A stretch of 64,000 nucleotides of DNA from Nocardia abscessus. GTDB lineage: Bacteria > Actinomycetota > Actinomycetes > Mycobacteriales > Mycobacteriaceae. The position numbers and the translations under genes were made by a program. This document shows, one piece after another, positions 9,174 through 18,518 of this stretch; positions within the stretch are counted from its first letter, which is position 1; every line of letters begins with the position of its first letter. The notes under the pieces were generated by a model. The model saw only the letters and a list, made by a program, of their open reading frames with translations. It did no database searches and was not told the DNA's origin. Location: the NCBI RefSeq assembly GCF_015477775.1, contig NZ_JADLQO010000001.1, positions 496,001 to 560,000 of the forward strand. Direction: 5' to 3'.

Positions 9174-10520
9174 ATGACCGCGAATGTCATCGGCGCTGCC
9201 GACCCGGAACCCAGCTGTCCCGCGGACCGCAAACCCTTGCTGCCCAGCCTGGACCCGTTCCATCGACCGCCGAAGGGCTTCGCGGCCAAGGCGCCCGGCA
9301 CCATCCTGCGCAGCAGGAAGATCGAGGTGGCGCTGTTCGGGATAGTGCCGCAGCAGGTGTCGGCCTGGCAACTGCTGTATCGCAGCAGTGACCTGCACGG
9401 AGCCCCGGAAGCCGCGATCACCACGGTCCTGTTGCCGCTCGGTGCGGAGCCGGACGAGGATCGCCCGCTGCTGGCCTTCCAGACCGCGATGGACGCGGTG
9501 GCCGAGAAGTGCTCCCCGTCCTACGCCCTGCGCTACGGCGCGCGGGCGCTCGGGTCGGTCACCCAGCTGGAATGGCTGCTGGTCGCGAACGCGCTGCGGC
9601 GCGGCTGGGCGGTCAGCATCGCCGACCACGAAGGTCCGCACGGAAACTTCGGCGCTCCGCGGGAGCCCGGCTACCGCGCGCTCGACGGTATCCGCGCAGC
9701 GCTGCGCTTCGGCCCGCTCGGGCTCGGCCCCGAAACCCGCGTCGCGGTGTGGGGCTACTCCGGCGGCGGCATGGCCAGCTCGTGGACGGTCGAGATGGCC
9801 CCGACCTACGCCCCGGAACTCCATATCGTCGGCGCGGTGCTCGGCGCTCCGGTCGGCGACCCGCGCCAGGTCTTCGACCGGCTCAACGGCACTCCCTTCG
9901 CGGGCCTGCCCGCCATCGTGATCGCCGCCCTGCGCAGGCTGTATCCCGCGCTGAGTTCGGTGATCGATGACGAACTCGACTCCGACGGCCGCCGGTTCGT
10001 CGTCCGCGCGGAGAACGCGACGCCGCTGGGCGCGATCCTCGGGCTCGCGGGCAAGAAAGTGGACGACTTCCTCAGCCGCCCGCTCTCCGAGGTGCTCGAC
10101 ACCCCCGAACTGCGGGCGATGTTCGATGATCTGCGGCTCGGCAACGCGGCGCCCACCTGTCCGCTGCTGGTGGTGCAACCCATCCACGATCAGGTCATCC
10201 ACATGGACGGCATCGACGGTCAGGTGGCTCGGTACCGCCGCGGCGGCGCGGCGGTGACCTACGTCCGCGACCGGCTCAGCGAGCACTTCTCCCTGCTGCC
10301 GCTGTCCACGCCCATCAGCCTGGACTGGCTGGCCGACCGGATCGCCGGGCAACCGGTGAGCGATACCGGCGACAGCACCGTCTGGTCGGTCGCCGCCTCG
10401 CCATCGGGCGTGCGCGGCCTGCTGGAAATGGCGGTGACCGCGGCCAAGGTCGCGCTGGGTCGTCCGCTGCGTCAGCAGCAGCCGACGGCCGCCAGAATCG
10501 CGCCCGCGCGCGCCGCCTGA
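9174..10520 (+). CDS. Secretory-lipase-family alpha/beta hydrolase
   Basis: A 448-residue hydrolase of the LIP family (triacylglycerol lipases of the Candida type, common in mycolic actinobacteria). The nucleophile elbow WGYSGGGMASSW places Ser at residue 196. A later PIHDQVIHMDG supplies the Asp, and LSEHFSLLP the His. No clear signal peptide is present from the ATG at 9174. That start has GAGGAGG six bases upstream and is preferred over further in-frame starts. It probably acts on lipid esters. It is alone between the divergent SDR and trmB. Confidence 0.85.
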   Translation: MTANVIGAADPEPSCPADRKPLLPSLDPFHRPPKGFAAKAPGTILRSRKIEVALFGIVPQQVSAWQLLYRSSDLHGAPEAAITTVLLPLGAEPDEDRPLLAFQTAMDAVAEKCSPSYALRYGARALGSVTQLEWLLVANALRRGWAVSIADHEGPHGNFGAPREPGYRALDGIRAALRFGPLGLGPETRVAVWGYSGGGMASSWTVEMAPTYAPELHIVGAVLGAPVGDPRQVFDRLNGTPFAGLPAIVIAALRRLYPALSSVIDDELDSDGRRFVVRAENATPLGAILGLAGKKVDDFLSRPLSEVLDTPELRAMFDDLRLGNAAPTCPLLVVQPIHDQVIHMDGIDGQVARYRRGGAAVTYVRDRLSEHFSLLPLSTPISLDWLADRIAGQPVSDTGDSTVWSVAASPSGVRGLLEMAVTAAKVALGRPLRQQQPTAARIAPARAA

Positions 10521-10579
10521 CCTCCTGCTCAGCGGTCCGTGCACAACCGCTTGCCGCACGGATCGCCGGATGCTGGACA

Positions 10580-11392
10580 ATGGACGCCGTGAACGACGCC
10601 GCGAACCATACTGCCGAGTCAGTTCCGGGCCCGCCGTCCACAGCTTCGGCCCCGGCCGAGGGCGGGCCCAGGCACAAGACCGGCTCCCGCCTGTACCCAC
10701 GAGTCACCAGCTTCCGGTCGCGCAGGGGCGCGCTGACCGCGACCCAGCAGCAATCCTGGGACCGGATGTGGCCCTCGATCGGCCGCGAGGTCGCCGACGA
10801 GCCGCTGGACGCGGCCGCCTGGTTCGGCCGCGACGCGCCGCTGGTCATCGAGATCGGCTGCGGCACAGGCACCGCGACGGCCGCCATGGCGCAGGCCGAA
10901 CCGCACCTGAACCTGATCGGCATCGAGGTCTACCAACCCGGCCTCGCGCAGTTGGTGCAGCGCATCGAGCGCGAAGGGATCGACAACATCCGCCTGCTGC
11001 GCGGAGACGCGGTCGACGTGCTGGAGAACATGATTGCTGAACAGTCGCTCACGGGCGTCCGCGTATTCTTCCCCGACCCGTGGCCGAAGGCGCGCCACCA
11101 CAAGCGGCGGCTGTTGCAGCCCGCGACCGTGGCGTTGATCGCCAGCCGCCTGAAGCCGGGCGGTGTGCTGCACGTCGCGACCGACCATGCCGGCTACGCC
11201 GAGCACATTCACGAGGTCGGCATGGCGGAGCCCCTGCTCAAAGGATTGAACGAGACCACGGGCGGAGTCAGCGAACAGCATCGCGCCACGGCCCCCATCG
11301 GTTTCGAACGCCCCGTCACGAAATTCGAAGGCAAGGCACATCGCGCCGGTAGCGCCATCACCGAGCTCATATGGGGGAAGATCGACCAATGA
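10580..11392 (+). CDS. trmB: tRNA (guanine-N7-)-methyltransferase
   Basis: A 270-residue SAM-dependent enzyme that methylates G46 of tRNA at N7. The SAM-binding EIGCGTGT motif (residues 91-98), the family signature FFPDPWPKARHHKRR (about 165-179), and the C-terminal TKFEGKAHRAG stretch are all present. The N-terminus carries an extra 40-residue low-complexity segment, as in other actinobacteria. The stop overlaps the ATG of the next gene (ATGA), and that gene in turn overlaps mmpL3, so tRNA modification and mycolate export genes form one operon as in mycobacteria. Confidence 0.96.
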   Translation: MDAVNDAANHTAESVPGPPSTASAPAEGGPRHKTGSRLYPRVTSFRSRRGALTATQQQSWDRMWPSIGREVADEPLDAAAWFGRDAPLVIEIGCGTGTATAAMAQAEPHLNLIGIEVYQPGLAQLVQRIEREGIDNIRLLRGDAVDVLENMIAEQSLTGVRVFFPDPWPKARHHKRRLLQPATVALIASRLKPGGVLHVATDHAGYAEHIHEVGMAEPLLKGLNETTGGVSEQHRATAPIGFERPVTKFEGKAHRAGSAITELIWGKIDQ

Positions 11393-12117
11393 GCGTCAGT
11401 GAGATGGCCCACGAAGTGGTCGATGTTGCCGGGGAGGTGCACGGAGGCGGAGCGGAAGGTCTGGGCGGCTCGGCGCCGGACGTGCGCCGCGTCCTTTTGG
11501 TGTGGGACGCCCCGAACCTCGACATGGGTCTCGGCGCCATTCTGGGCGGTCGCCCGACCGCGGCCTACCGCCCCCGGTTCGACGCGCTCGGCCGCTGGCT
11601 GCTGGCCCGGACCGCGGAACTCTCGGTAGGCGCGGTGCATCGGGTGGAACCCGAGGCCACCGTCTTCACCAACATCGCGCCGGGCACCGCCGACGTCGTC
11701 CGGCCCTGGGTGGAGGCGCTGCGCAACGTCGGCTACGCGGTCTTCGCCAAACCCAAGATCGACGAGGACTCCGACGTCGACGCCGACATGCTGGGGCACA
11801 TCGCCCTACGCAGCCGTGGCGCGGGTCTGGCAGGCATCATGGTCGCCTCGGCCGACGGTCAGGCGTTCCGCGAACCGCTGGAGGAACTGGCCGCCAAAGG
11901 AGTGCCGGTCCAGGTACTCGGGTTCCGTGAGCACGCGAGTTGGGCCGTCACATCCGATACTCTCGAATTCATCGACCTCGAGGACATTCCGGGCGTGTTC
12001 CGTGAACCACTGCCCCGCGTGAGCCTCGACTCGCTGCCCGACGAGGGTGCCTGGCTGCAGCCGTTCCGGCCGCTGTCGGCACTGCTCACCTCTCGCCCCG
12101 CCCAAGGAGTCGCTTAG
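11389..12117 (+). CDS. NYN-domain (PIN-like) putative RNase
   Basis: A 242-residue protein of the NYN family, equivalent to Rv0207c. The PIN-like acidic residues are seen in LLVWDAPNLDM (about residues 35-45), DEDSDVDADM (about 125-134) and IMVASADGQAF (about 147-157), the usual four-Asp nuclease arrangement. It is translationally coupled on both sides: its ATG overlaps the trmB stop and its TAG shares a base with the GTG of mmpL3. The family is thought to process RNA; a specific target is not known. Confidence 0.85.
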   Translation: MSVSEMAHEVVDVAGEVHGGGAEGLGGSAPDVRRVLLVWDAPNLDMGLGAILGGRPTAAYRPRFDALGRWLLARTAELSVGAVHRVEPEATVFTNIAPGTADVVRPWVEALRNVGYAVFAKPKIDEDSDVDADMLGHIALRSRGAGLAGIMVASADGQAFREPLEELAAKGVPVQVLGFREHASWAVTSDTLEFIDLEDIPGVFREPLPRVSLDSLPDEGAWLQPFRPLSALLTSRPAQGVA

Positions 12118-15100
12118 TGTTCACACGCTGGGGCGATCTGGTATACCGGCTGCGTTTTGTCACCATAGGCATCGTCGTGGCCGGTCTTCTGGCTCTCGGC
12201 GGCTACGGCCTCGGGTTGGAGGACCACCTCAGCTCCAGCGGGTGGGATGACCCGACATCCGAATCGGCGCGCGCGGCGCGGATCAAAGACGCGGCCTTCG
12301 AACGCGATCACAACTCCGACGTCATCGTGTTGTACACGGCGCCGGAGGGCAAGACCATCGATGATCCGGAGTTCAGCGGCAAGATCGTCGAGAATCTCGC
12401 CGCCCTGCCCCGCGAGCACCCGGACGAGATCACCAAGATCAACGGAATCTACTGGCGCAACGACGCGAACATTCCGGTGCAGACCAGCGTTTTCGGGTCG
12501 AAGGACAAGAAGTACGCCTTCGCGTCCATCGCCATCAAGGGCGACAACGACACCGAGATGGTGCGCAACTACCGCAAGGTGAAGAACGTCTTCTTCATCC
12601 CCGGCGTCGACGTGCAGGTCACCGGGTTGCAGGCCGTCGCGGGCACGCTGAACGACACCATGGCCGACGACCAGAAGCGCATGGAGATCCTCGCCATCCC
12701 GGCCGTGGCCGTCCTGCTCTTCCTCATCTTCGGCGGCGTCGTCGCCGCCGCGCTCCCGCTGATCGTCGGCGGCCTCACCGTGGTCGGCGCCTGGGGGATC
12801 GTCCGCTTCATCACCGAGTTCACCGAGGTGAATTCGTTCGTCTCACCGGTCGTCTCGATGATCGGCCTCGGCCTGGCCATCGACTACGGCCTGTTCATCG
12901 TCAGCCGGTTCCGCGAGGAACTGGCCGAGGGATACGACACCAGGGCGGCCGTCCGCCGATCGGTGATGACGGCAGGCCGCACCGTGGTGTTCTCCGCGAC
13001 GATGATCGTCGCCAGCCTCGGCGGCATGCTGCTGTTCCCGCAGGGCTTCCTGAAATCGGTCGCCTACGGCGCCATCGCGACGGTGACCCTCGCGGCGCTG
13101 ACCTCGATCACCGTGTTGCCCGCGATGCTGGCGGTGCTGGGCAAGCGCGTCGACATGCTCGGCCTGAAGTGGTTCCGCAAGACCAAGACCGCCGACGAGG
13201 TGGAGAGCGGTTTCTGGGGGCAGTCCACCCGGTGGGTGATGAAGCACCCGCTCAAGATCGCGATCCCGCTGTGCATCGTTCTGCTGCTGCTGATCATCCC
13301 GGTCAAGAACCTCAGTTTCGGCGGCATCAACGAGCGGTATCTGCCGCCGGACAACCCCACCCGGCTGGCGCAGAAAGAGTTCGACACGGTCTTTCCGTTG
13401 CGCAAATCGGACCCGATCGAGCTGGTTTTCGTGGTCGACGATCCCAGTCTCGCTCCCGCCGTGGGCAAGGTGGTGAAAGAGGCGAGCCAAGCGCCCGGCC
13501 TGGCCGGCGAATTCGCTTACCCCCCGAGCACGGCGCCCAACGACAAGACCATCTTCAAGACTTCCACCCCGTTGGCCGATTCGGAGGACTACGACCCGAC
13601 CATCGACTTCCTCCGCGCGATGGAGGTACCCGACGGCGTCACGATGCTCGTGGGCGGTCAGCCGACGATTCAGAAGGACAGCATCGACGCGCTGCTGAGC
13701 CGGATGCCTTTGATGATCGCGCTGGTGCTGTTCGTCACGACGCTGCTGATGTTCCTGACCTTCGGCTCGCTGGTGCTGCCGATCAAGGCCGCGCTGATGA
13801 GCGCCCTCGGTCTCGGGTCGACGCTGGGCATCTTGACCTGGATCTTCATCGAGGGCCACGGCGCCGGTCTGTTGAACTTCACTCCGCAGCCGATCATGTC
13901 GCCGGTGCTGGTGCTGATCATCGCGATCATCTACGGTCTGTCGACCGACTACGAGGTCTTCCTGATGTCGCGCATGGTCGAGGCGCGTGCCCAGGGCGCG
14001 AGCACCACCGAAGCCGTCCGGATCGGTACCGCGCAGACCGGCCGGATCATCACCGCGGCCGCGTTGATCCTGCTCGTCGTCACCGGCGCGTTCGCCTTCT
14101 CGGACTTGGTGATGATGCAGTACATCGCCTACGGCATGATCGCCGCGCTGTTCATCGACGCGACGGTGCTGCGCATGCTGCTCGTCCCGGCCACCATGAA
14201 GCTCCTCGGCGACGACTGCTGGTGGGCGCCGGCCTGGATGAAGAAGGTGCAGGAGAAGGTCGGGCTCGGCGAACCCATCCTCGATGACGAGCGCGTCGGC
14301 GGCGGCGACGTCGTCGACCTGGTCAAGACCACCCCGATCACCGACCCGGTGACCATGCAGATCCCCGCCATCGCCGCCGCCAACAAGGTGCCGCGCAGGC
14401 GCAAGCCGCGCACGGTCGCCGAGATCGAGGCCGAGGCGCCGACCAGGCGGCTGGACCGGCTCCCGCCGTCACCCGCACCGCAGGCGACGCCCGCACCGCC
14501 GCCGCTCGATCCGACCAGGCAGCGCCCGGAACCGCCGAGGAATTCCACTCCTCCGCAGGGTGAGCCGATTCGTCCGCGGCGAATTTCGCAGCCGCCGAAT
14601 ACGCCCCGTCCGGACCAGGCGGAGCTGTGGCCACAGTCGAATCCCTCGCTCCCGCAAGATCCCCCGGCGCCGCGACCGGCGCCGCCCACGGGTCTCCCTC
14701 CGGAGCAGAACGCGCCGCACGTCAGTGTGCCGTCGGTGATCTTTCCCGAGCACAGCCCGGGAGCCGCCGTCTCGCCGGTTACGCCGCCCGCGCCGCGACC
14801 GACTCACACTCCGGAAGTCCGCCCACTGTCCGCCATTTCGCAGGACCCGACCGTCGACCTGGCTCAGCAGCCCGCTGCGTCCCGCGAGGCGCGGTACTTG
14901 CCGCCCGAAGCGCCGGTCGCTCCCGCGCATCGCGCGCCCGAGCCCGAGCCGCACGTCGAGCCGAACAACGGACCGGACACCACGAATCGCAGCAGTATCG
15001 AAAGCTGGATGGCCGAACTGCGCTCCTCCCGTCGCCACATCGGCAGACCCGAGGAAGGCAGGCACCACGGCGGCGACGGCCGCACGGTGAGCGTGAACGA

Positions 15101-15128
15101 ACTCCTGCGCCGCCGCGACCGCGAGTGA
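12117..15128 (+). CDS. mmpL3: MmpL3-type trehalose monomycolate flippase/exporter
   Basis: A 1003-residue RND-superfamily inner-membrane protein with about 12 membrane segments in two halves. Each half has a large periplasmic domain and a proton-relay pair: D256-Y257 in GLAIDYGLF and D611-Y612 in GLSTDYEVF. The first pair has the same numbering as in M. tuberculosis MmpL3. It exports trehalose monomycolate for the outer membrane and is normally essential. The C-terminal roughly 270 residues form a Pro/Arg-rich cytoplasmic tail. The GTG start shares its G with the stop of the NYN gene. A hairpin follows. Gene context (trmB-NYN upstream) supports MmpL3 rather than another MmpL. Confidence 0.94.
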   Translation: MFTRWGDLVYRLRFVTIGIVVAGLLALGGYGLGLEDHLSSSGWDDPTSESARAARIKDAAFERDHNSDVIVLYTAPEGKTIDDPEFSGKIVENLAALPREHPDEITKINGIYWRNDANIPVQTSVFGSKDKKYAFASIAIKGDNDTEMVRNYRKVKNVFFIPGVDVQVTGLQAVAGTLNDTMADDQKRMEILAIPAVAVLLFLIFGGVVAAALPLIVGGLTVVGAWGIVRFITEFTEVNSFVSPVVSMIGLGLAIDYGLFIVSRFREELAEGYDTRAAVRRSVMTAGRTVVFSATMIVASLGGMLLFPQGFLKSVAYGAIATVTLAALTSITVLPAMLAVLGKRVDMLGLKWFRKTKTADEVESGFWGQSTRWVMKHPLKIAIPLCIVLLLLIIPVKNLSFGGINERYLPPDNPTRLAQKEFDTVFPLRKSDPIELVFVVDDPSLAPAVGKVVKEASQAPGLAGEFAYPPSTAPNDKTIFKTSTPLADSEDYDPTIDFLRAMEVPDGVTMLVGGQPTIQKDSIDALLSRMPLMIALVLFVTTLLMFLTFGSLVLPIKAALMSALGLGSTLGILTWIFIEGHGAGLLNFTPQPIMSPVLVLIIAIIYGLSTDYEVFLMSRMVEARAQGASTTEAVRIGTAQTGRIITAAALILLVVTGAFAFSDLVMMQYIAYGMIAALFIDATVLRMLLVPATMKLLGDDCWWAPAWMKKVQEKVGLGEPILDDERVGGGDVVDLVKTTPITDPVTMQIPAIAAANKVPRRRKPRTVAEIEAEAPTRRLDRLPPSPAPQATPAPPPLDPTRQRPEPPRNSTPPQGEPIRPRRISQPPNTPRPDQAELWPQSNPSLPQDPPAPRPAPPTGLPPEQNAPHVSVPSVIFPEHSPGAAVSPVTPPAPRPTHTPEVRPLSAISQDPTVDLAQQPAASREARYLPPEAPVAPAHRAPEPEPHVEPNNGPDTTNRSSIESWMAELRSSRRHIGRPEEGRHHGGDGRTVSVNELLRRRDRE

Positions 15129-15148
15129 ACGCTCGCCACTGACCCACG

Positions 15149-15203
15149 AAAAGCCGCCGCACCAAGTCGGATTCATCGAATCGACCGCGGTGCGGCGGCT
15201 TTT
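15149..15203. terminator. Inverted repeat between mmpL3 and the DUF2339 gene
   Basis: AAAAGCCGCCGCACC pairs exactly with GGTGCGGCGGCTTTT across a 25-nt loop. The arms end in A-run and T-run, so it should terminate transcription from both convergent genes. Confidence 0.85.
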
Positions 15204-15208
15204 CTCAC

Positions 15209-17551
15209 TCAGCTCGTTCCCGCGTCGGCGAAAGCGCGGGCGTAGCGGGTTCCGGCCAGGAGCAGCAGGATGCCGACGACGAGGAAGGCGGCGACGCGAA
15301 CCAGGCCGTCCAGGGTGGCCAGGTCGAAGAGGAACAGCTTGGCCAGAGCGGCTGCCGTGACCGGTAATCCCGAACCCAGGGCGAGTTTGGCTACGGCGGG
15401 TGCGGCGGCGAGCCTGCGCAGTCCGAAAAGGAGGGCGCCGGTCGCGGCGGCCATCCACAGGATGGTCGCGGCGCTGTGGCCGATGACGAACCCGTTCGGC
15501 GTACCGGTCGCGACGCCGATGGAGACGGTCGTCGCGGTCACCGCGTAGAGCCCGGCGACGCTCGCGGTGATCCATTGCCACTCGGTGCCTGCGGCCGAAC
15601 CGGCCAGTCGTCGCGCGCACCACAGCGCGACCGCGACCACCCCGAGCGCGAGCACCGCGCCGAGCACGGTCGCCACACCCAGGTTCGCCTCCGAGCGATG
15701 CTGCGAGGCGAGGACTTCCGGGCCTGCGATATTCAGCAGCGCGAAGCCACCGAGCACTGCGAACGCGGCGCCGATGCCCGCCGCCGGGCGGGAGATCCGC
15801 TGGCCCGCGACGCCGAGGAAGGTCAACGCGACCAGGAACAGCGCCGTGGGCAGCGTCCGGGTCTCGGTCGCGCCGACGCACGCCTCGAGCAAGGCGATCG
15901 AGCCCGCGACGGCGGCCACGAGTGCGGTGTGCCCGGGAATGCGCGCGGCGGCATTCAGTTTCGGCACCGTGCTCACCGCGGCGACCAGGATGAGCACCGC
16001 GGCGGCGATCGACGCCACCGCTACCGCGACGGCCCGTTCCTCGAACATCCCCGGGGCGATCAGCACCGGCACGAGCGCTGCCGCCATCGTCAGTGCGGCG
16101 GTGAGATCGTCCGGCCGGTGCCGGACGACAACGATCGTCCCGGCGAGTCCGACCAGCGCGACCGCCGCCGCGGCCACGAGCAGCGTGGCGCGCTCCCCGG
16201 CATCGGGTGTACCGACGACCGCTGCGGTGATGAACGCGAACGTCGCCAGCACGGCGGGCAAGGTCCGCGCCACATGCAGATACGGCCAATTCCTGGTCAA
16301 CTGCACCGGCACGCAGGCCGACTGCAACACGATCAAGAACGCGAGCAGCACCAGCCGTGTGGTCAACACCGGGGACAGCGCCGCCGCGGCGAGCACCACC
16401 AGCACCGCGAAAGGCTGTGAGCGCCACTGCATCGCCAACGCGACGCCCGTTGCCGCGACACCGAACGCGACGGCGAGCCCGAGCACCGGATGCAGCCAGT
16501 GGTAGATGGCGGTCACCGCGACGACATCGAGATAGGCGCCCGCGATGCCGGTGGCCGCCAGTGCGATACCGCCGACCCGCCCGCCGGACCGCCCGAAGAC
16601 CCGCATGCCCGCACCCACCAGCGCCACCGAGAAAACCGCCCCGGCCACCACTCTCGGCACCGGCCCGAAGAACCCCGCCTGCGCGGCCAGGACCAGCAGC
16701 ATCGCGACGCCGATCAGCGTCACCCCGACACCGGCCAGTGCCAGGATCCGGCTGATCACCCCGTCGCGCTGCCACCATGGAGTGTGCGGCGCCGATGGCG
16801 TCGCGCGCGGGGGGACGGGCGGACGCGGCGGCACCGCTCCCGGCATCGGCCCCTGCGCGTTCGGCGGCCACGGAGCGCCACCCCATGCGCCGCCGGGTGG
16901 GGCGAAACGTGGTGCGTAGGCGGGTTGTGGCGGGGGAACGGGCATGCCACCGGTCGGTGAATGACCGGGCCAAGGTGGCATGACCGGTGGTACGGCGCCG
17001 GAGGGCGCGGGCTCCGATCCTGCGAACTCGCCGCGCGCGGGCGAATCGGGCGCACCCGTCGACGGCCCCGCGACGGGGCGGCCGGTCGCACCGGATGCCG
17101 ACTCCCCAGGCACACCCCACGCCCCGCCGCTCTTACCTGGTACCGAACTCCCCGCGACCGGGGCGCCACCGCCCGCGCCGGATGCCGATTCCACAGGCAC
17201 ACCCGACGCCCCGCTGACACTCCCGCCAGGTATCGAACCGCCCGCAACCGCAGCACCACCGGATGGCGATTCCGCAGGCGCACCCGACGCCCGGATACCG
17301 CCCCCACCTGGTACCGAGCCGCCCGCAACCGCAGCGTCCGTGGCACCGGATGCCGAACCGCGTGCTTCCCCGGTCCCGAACGCACCGGACGCCACCGATG
17401 GGCCGGAATCCCTGCGGACGCCGGCCGAATCCGCGGCCACCTGCTCACGCAGCAGCTCCAGATCCCGCCCGAGCACGCCCAGCTGTGTCCCCAGGGTGGT
17501 GAACTCACCGGAGAGCCGCGCGAGCAGCACCGGATCGATGGAGGTAGTCAT
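15209..17551 (-). CDS. DUF2339 polytopic membrane protein
   Basis: A 780-residue protein with a short helical N-terminus (leucine-rich, coiled-coil-like, residues 5-40). Then comes a Gly/Ser/Ala/Pro low-complexity region (about 45-255) with imperfect repeats, and after that some 18-20 membrane segments from about residue 260 to the end. This is the DUF2339 layout. The function is not known. The ATG at 17551 has only a weak ribosome site. It is convergent with mmpL3 and stands alone. Confidence 0.82.
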   Translation of the reverse strand: MTTSIDPVLLARLSGEFTTLGTQLGVLGRDLELLREQVAADSAGVRRDSGPSVASGAFGTGEARGSASGATDAAVAGGSVPGGGGIRASGAPAESPSGGAAVAGGSIPGGSVSGASGVPVESASGAGGGAPVAGSSVPGKSGGAWGVPGESASGATGRPVAGPSTGAPDSPARGEFAGSEPAPSGAVPPVMPPWPGHSPTGGMPVPPPQPAYAPRFAPPGGAWGGAPWPPNAQGPMPGAVPPRPPVPPRATPSAPHTPWWQRDGVISRILALAGVGVTLIGVAMLLVLAAQAGFFGPVPRVVAGAVFSVALVGAGMRVFGRSGGRVGGIALAATGIAGAYLDVVAVTAIYHWLHPVLGLAVAFGVAATGVALAMQWRSQPFAVLVVLAAAALSPVLTTRLVLLAFLIVLQSACVPVQLTRNWPYLHVARTLPAVLATFAFITAAVVGTPDAGERATLLVAAAAVALVGLAGTIVVVRHRPDDLTAALTMAAALVPVLIAPGMFEERAVAVAVASIAAAVLILVAAVSTVPKLNAAARIPGHTALVAAVAGSIALLEACVGATETRTLPTALFLVALTFLGVAGQRISRPAAGIGAAFAVLGGFALLNIAGPEVLASQHRSEANLGVATVLGAVLALGVVAVALWCARRLAGSAAGTEWQWITASVAGLYAVTATTVSIGVATGTPNGFVIGHSAATILWMAAATGALLFGLRRLAAAPAVAKLALGSGLPVTAAALAKLFLFDLATLDGLVRVAAFLVVGILLLLAGTRYARAFADAGTS
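17056..17400 (-). repeat. Degenerate tandem repeat inside the DUF2339 gene
   Basis: Units of roughly 20-30 codons recur, each combining a GAPVAG/VAGGS-type segment, a P-G run and an ESASGA or ESPSGG segment. At DNA level the phrases coding for VPGG and ESASGA return several times with small changes. It lies in the linker before the membrane domain and probably varies in copy number between strains. Confidence 0.5.
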
Positions 17552-17693
17552 GACTCAATGCTGGTTTCCGCGCCGCGCACGAGCATGAGTAGTTACCCCT
17601 GGTAGACAGCCGAGTTCTACCCGGCTGTCCAGGTCGCCCCGCCCGACCGGCCCGCACCCGTGCAGTCGGATGCGGGCCGGCCGCGCCAGGTGG

Positions 17694-18146
17694 TCAGTGA
17701 GCGCGCAAACCGATGACCTCGTGGACGGCGTCGATCACCGCCGAACGAGGGGGCATGCGCAGGACGCCCGGCGCGGGCTCGCCCGCCCAGTGCCAGCCGA
17801 GTGCCGAATCGGAGCTCGGAAGCAGGACGATGCGACCGCCGGGGATCACGGTGACCTCGTGGCTCGCGAGGCAGCGCCGGACCGGGACCTCGACCGGCCG
17901 AGCGGGGCTCGGTGGCGTGACGAGAAAGGTCCACGTGCGTTCGCCGGGGTCGGCGATCACGGGTGCGGTGTGGGTGCGGCCCAACTGGGACAGAACCTTC
18001 CGCCCCAGTTCCGGCGGCATGACGATCGCCCCGATGATCGAACCGGTGGTGACGGTCGGGCGTCCGGCGAGAAGCTGGACCGGCAGCCCGTAGGTATGCC
18101 GCAGCAGATGCGCGATTTCATGCGGAGTGTGACAGCCTTCGAACAT
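17694..18146 (-). CDS. WTFL-type actinobacterial hypothetical protein
   Basis: A 150-residue protein with HEIAHLLRHTYGLPVQLLAG near the N-terminus, AIVMPPELGRKVL (about 40-52) and a central TWTFLVTPP stretch, then LLPSSDSALGWHW. It is an intact relative of the broken gene at 905-1353. ATG 18146 has GGAG seven bases upstream; an ATG at 18161 is possible. The small gene at 18151-18372 stops five bases before it, so they are co-transcribed, divergent from an XRE regulator. The function is unknown. Confidence 0.75.
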   Translation of the reverse strand: MFEGCHTPHEIAHLLRHTYGLPVQLLAGRPTVTTGSIIGAIVMPPELGRKVLSQLGRTHTAPVIADPGERTWTFLVTPPSPARPVEVPVRRCLASHEVTVIPGGRIVLLPSSDSALGWHWAGEPAPGVLRMPPRSAVIDAVHEVIGLRAH

Positions 18147-18150
18147 CGCC

Positions 18151-18372
18151 CTACTCCGCATCGCAGAAGCCGAATTCGGTCGAGACGACGGGCTTTCGGC
18201 GTAGCAACCCGCGCTGGTCGCGCACCGGTGTTCTGGTGTTCGCGGACAGAGCGCTGACCTGGGTTAGCGATCGAACAGCGCGGTGGCGCGCCGGTCGCGT
18301 GGTCTGTGCACCGGGCCGCCACGCGCGATCGGCGCGCCCGGCCTGCACGGTGGTATTCGGCATGATTTTCAT
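18151..18372 (-). CDS. Small basic hypothetical protein
   Basis: A 73-residue Arg-rich protein (MKIMPNTTVQAGRADRAW..., ending TEFGFCDAE). It has AAGGGCGG upstream of the ATG, and its stop lies five bases before the next start. No motif is recognised. The tight spacing to 17694-18146 is the main reason for calling it. Confidence 0.42.
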   Translation of the reverse strand: MKIMPNTTVQAGRADRAWRPGAQTTRPARHRAVRSLTQVSALSANTRTPVRDQRGLLRRKPVVSTEFGFCDAE

Positions 18373-18518
18373 CGCCGCCGCCCTTTGCAGTCAAAGTTGC
18401 AGAAAGGCAACGGTATTCCAACCAGCAGCGAACGAGTCGTACGCAATGTCCCACTTCGTTCGTACCGGATAACATAGCGTCGTACTCTGAAACCCAGATT
18501 TAACAAAAGGACTTGGGT

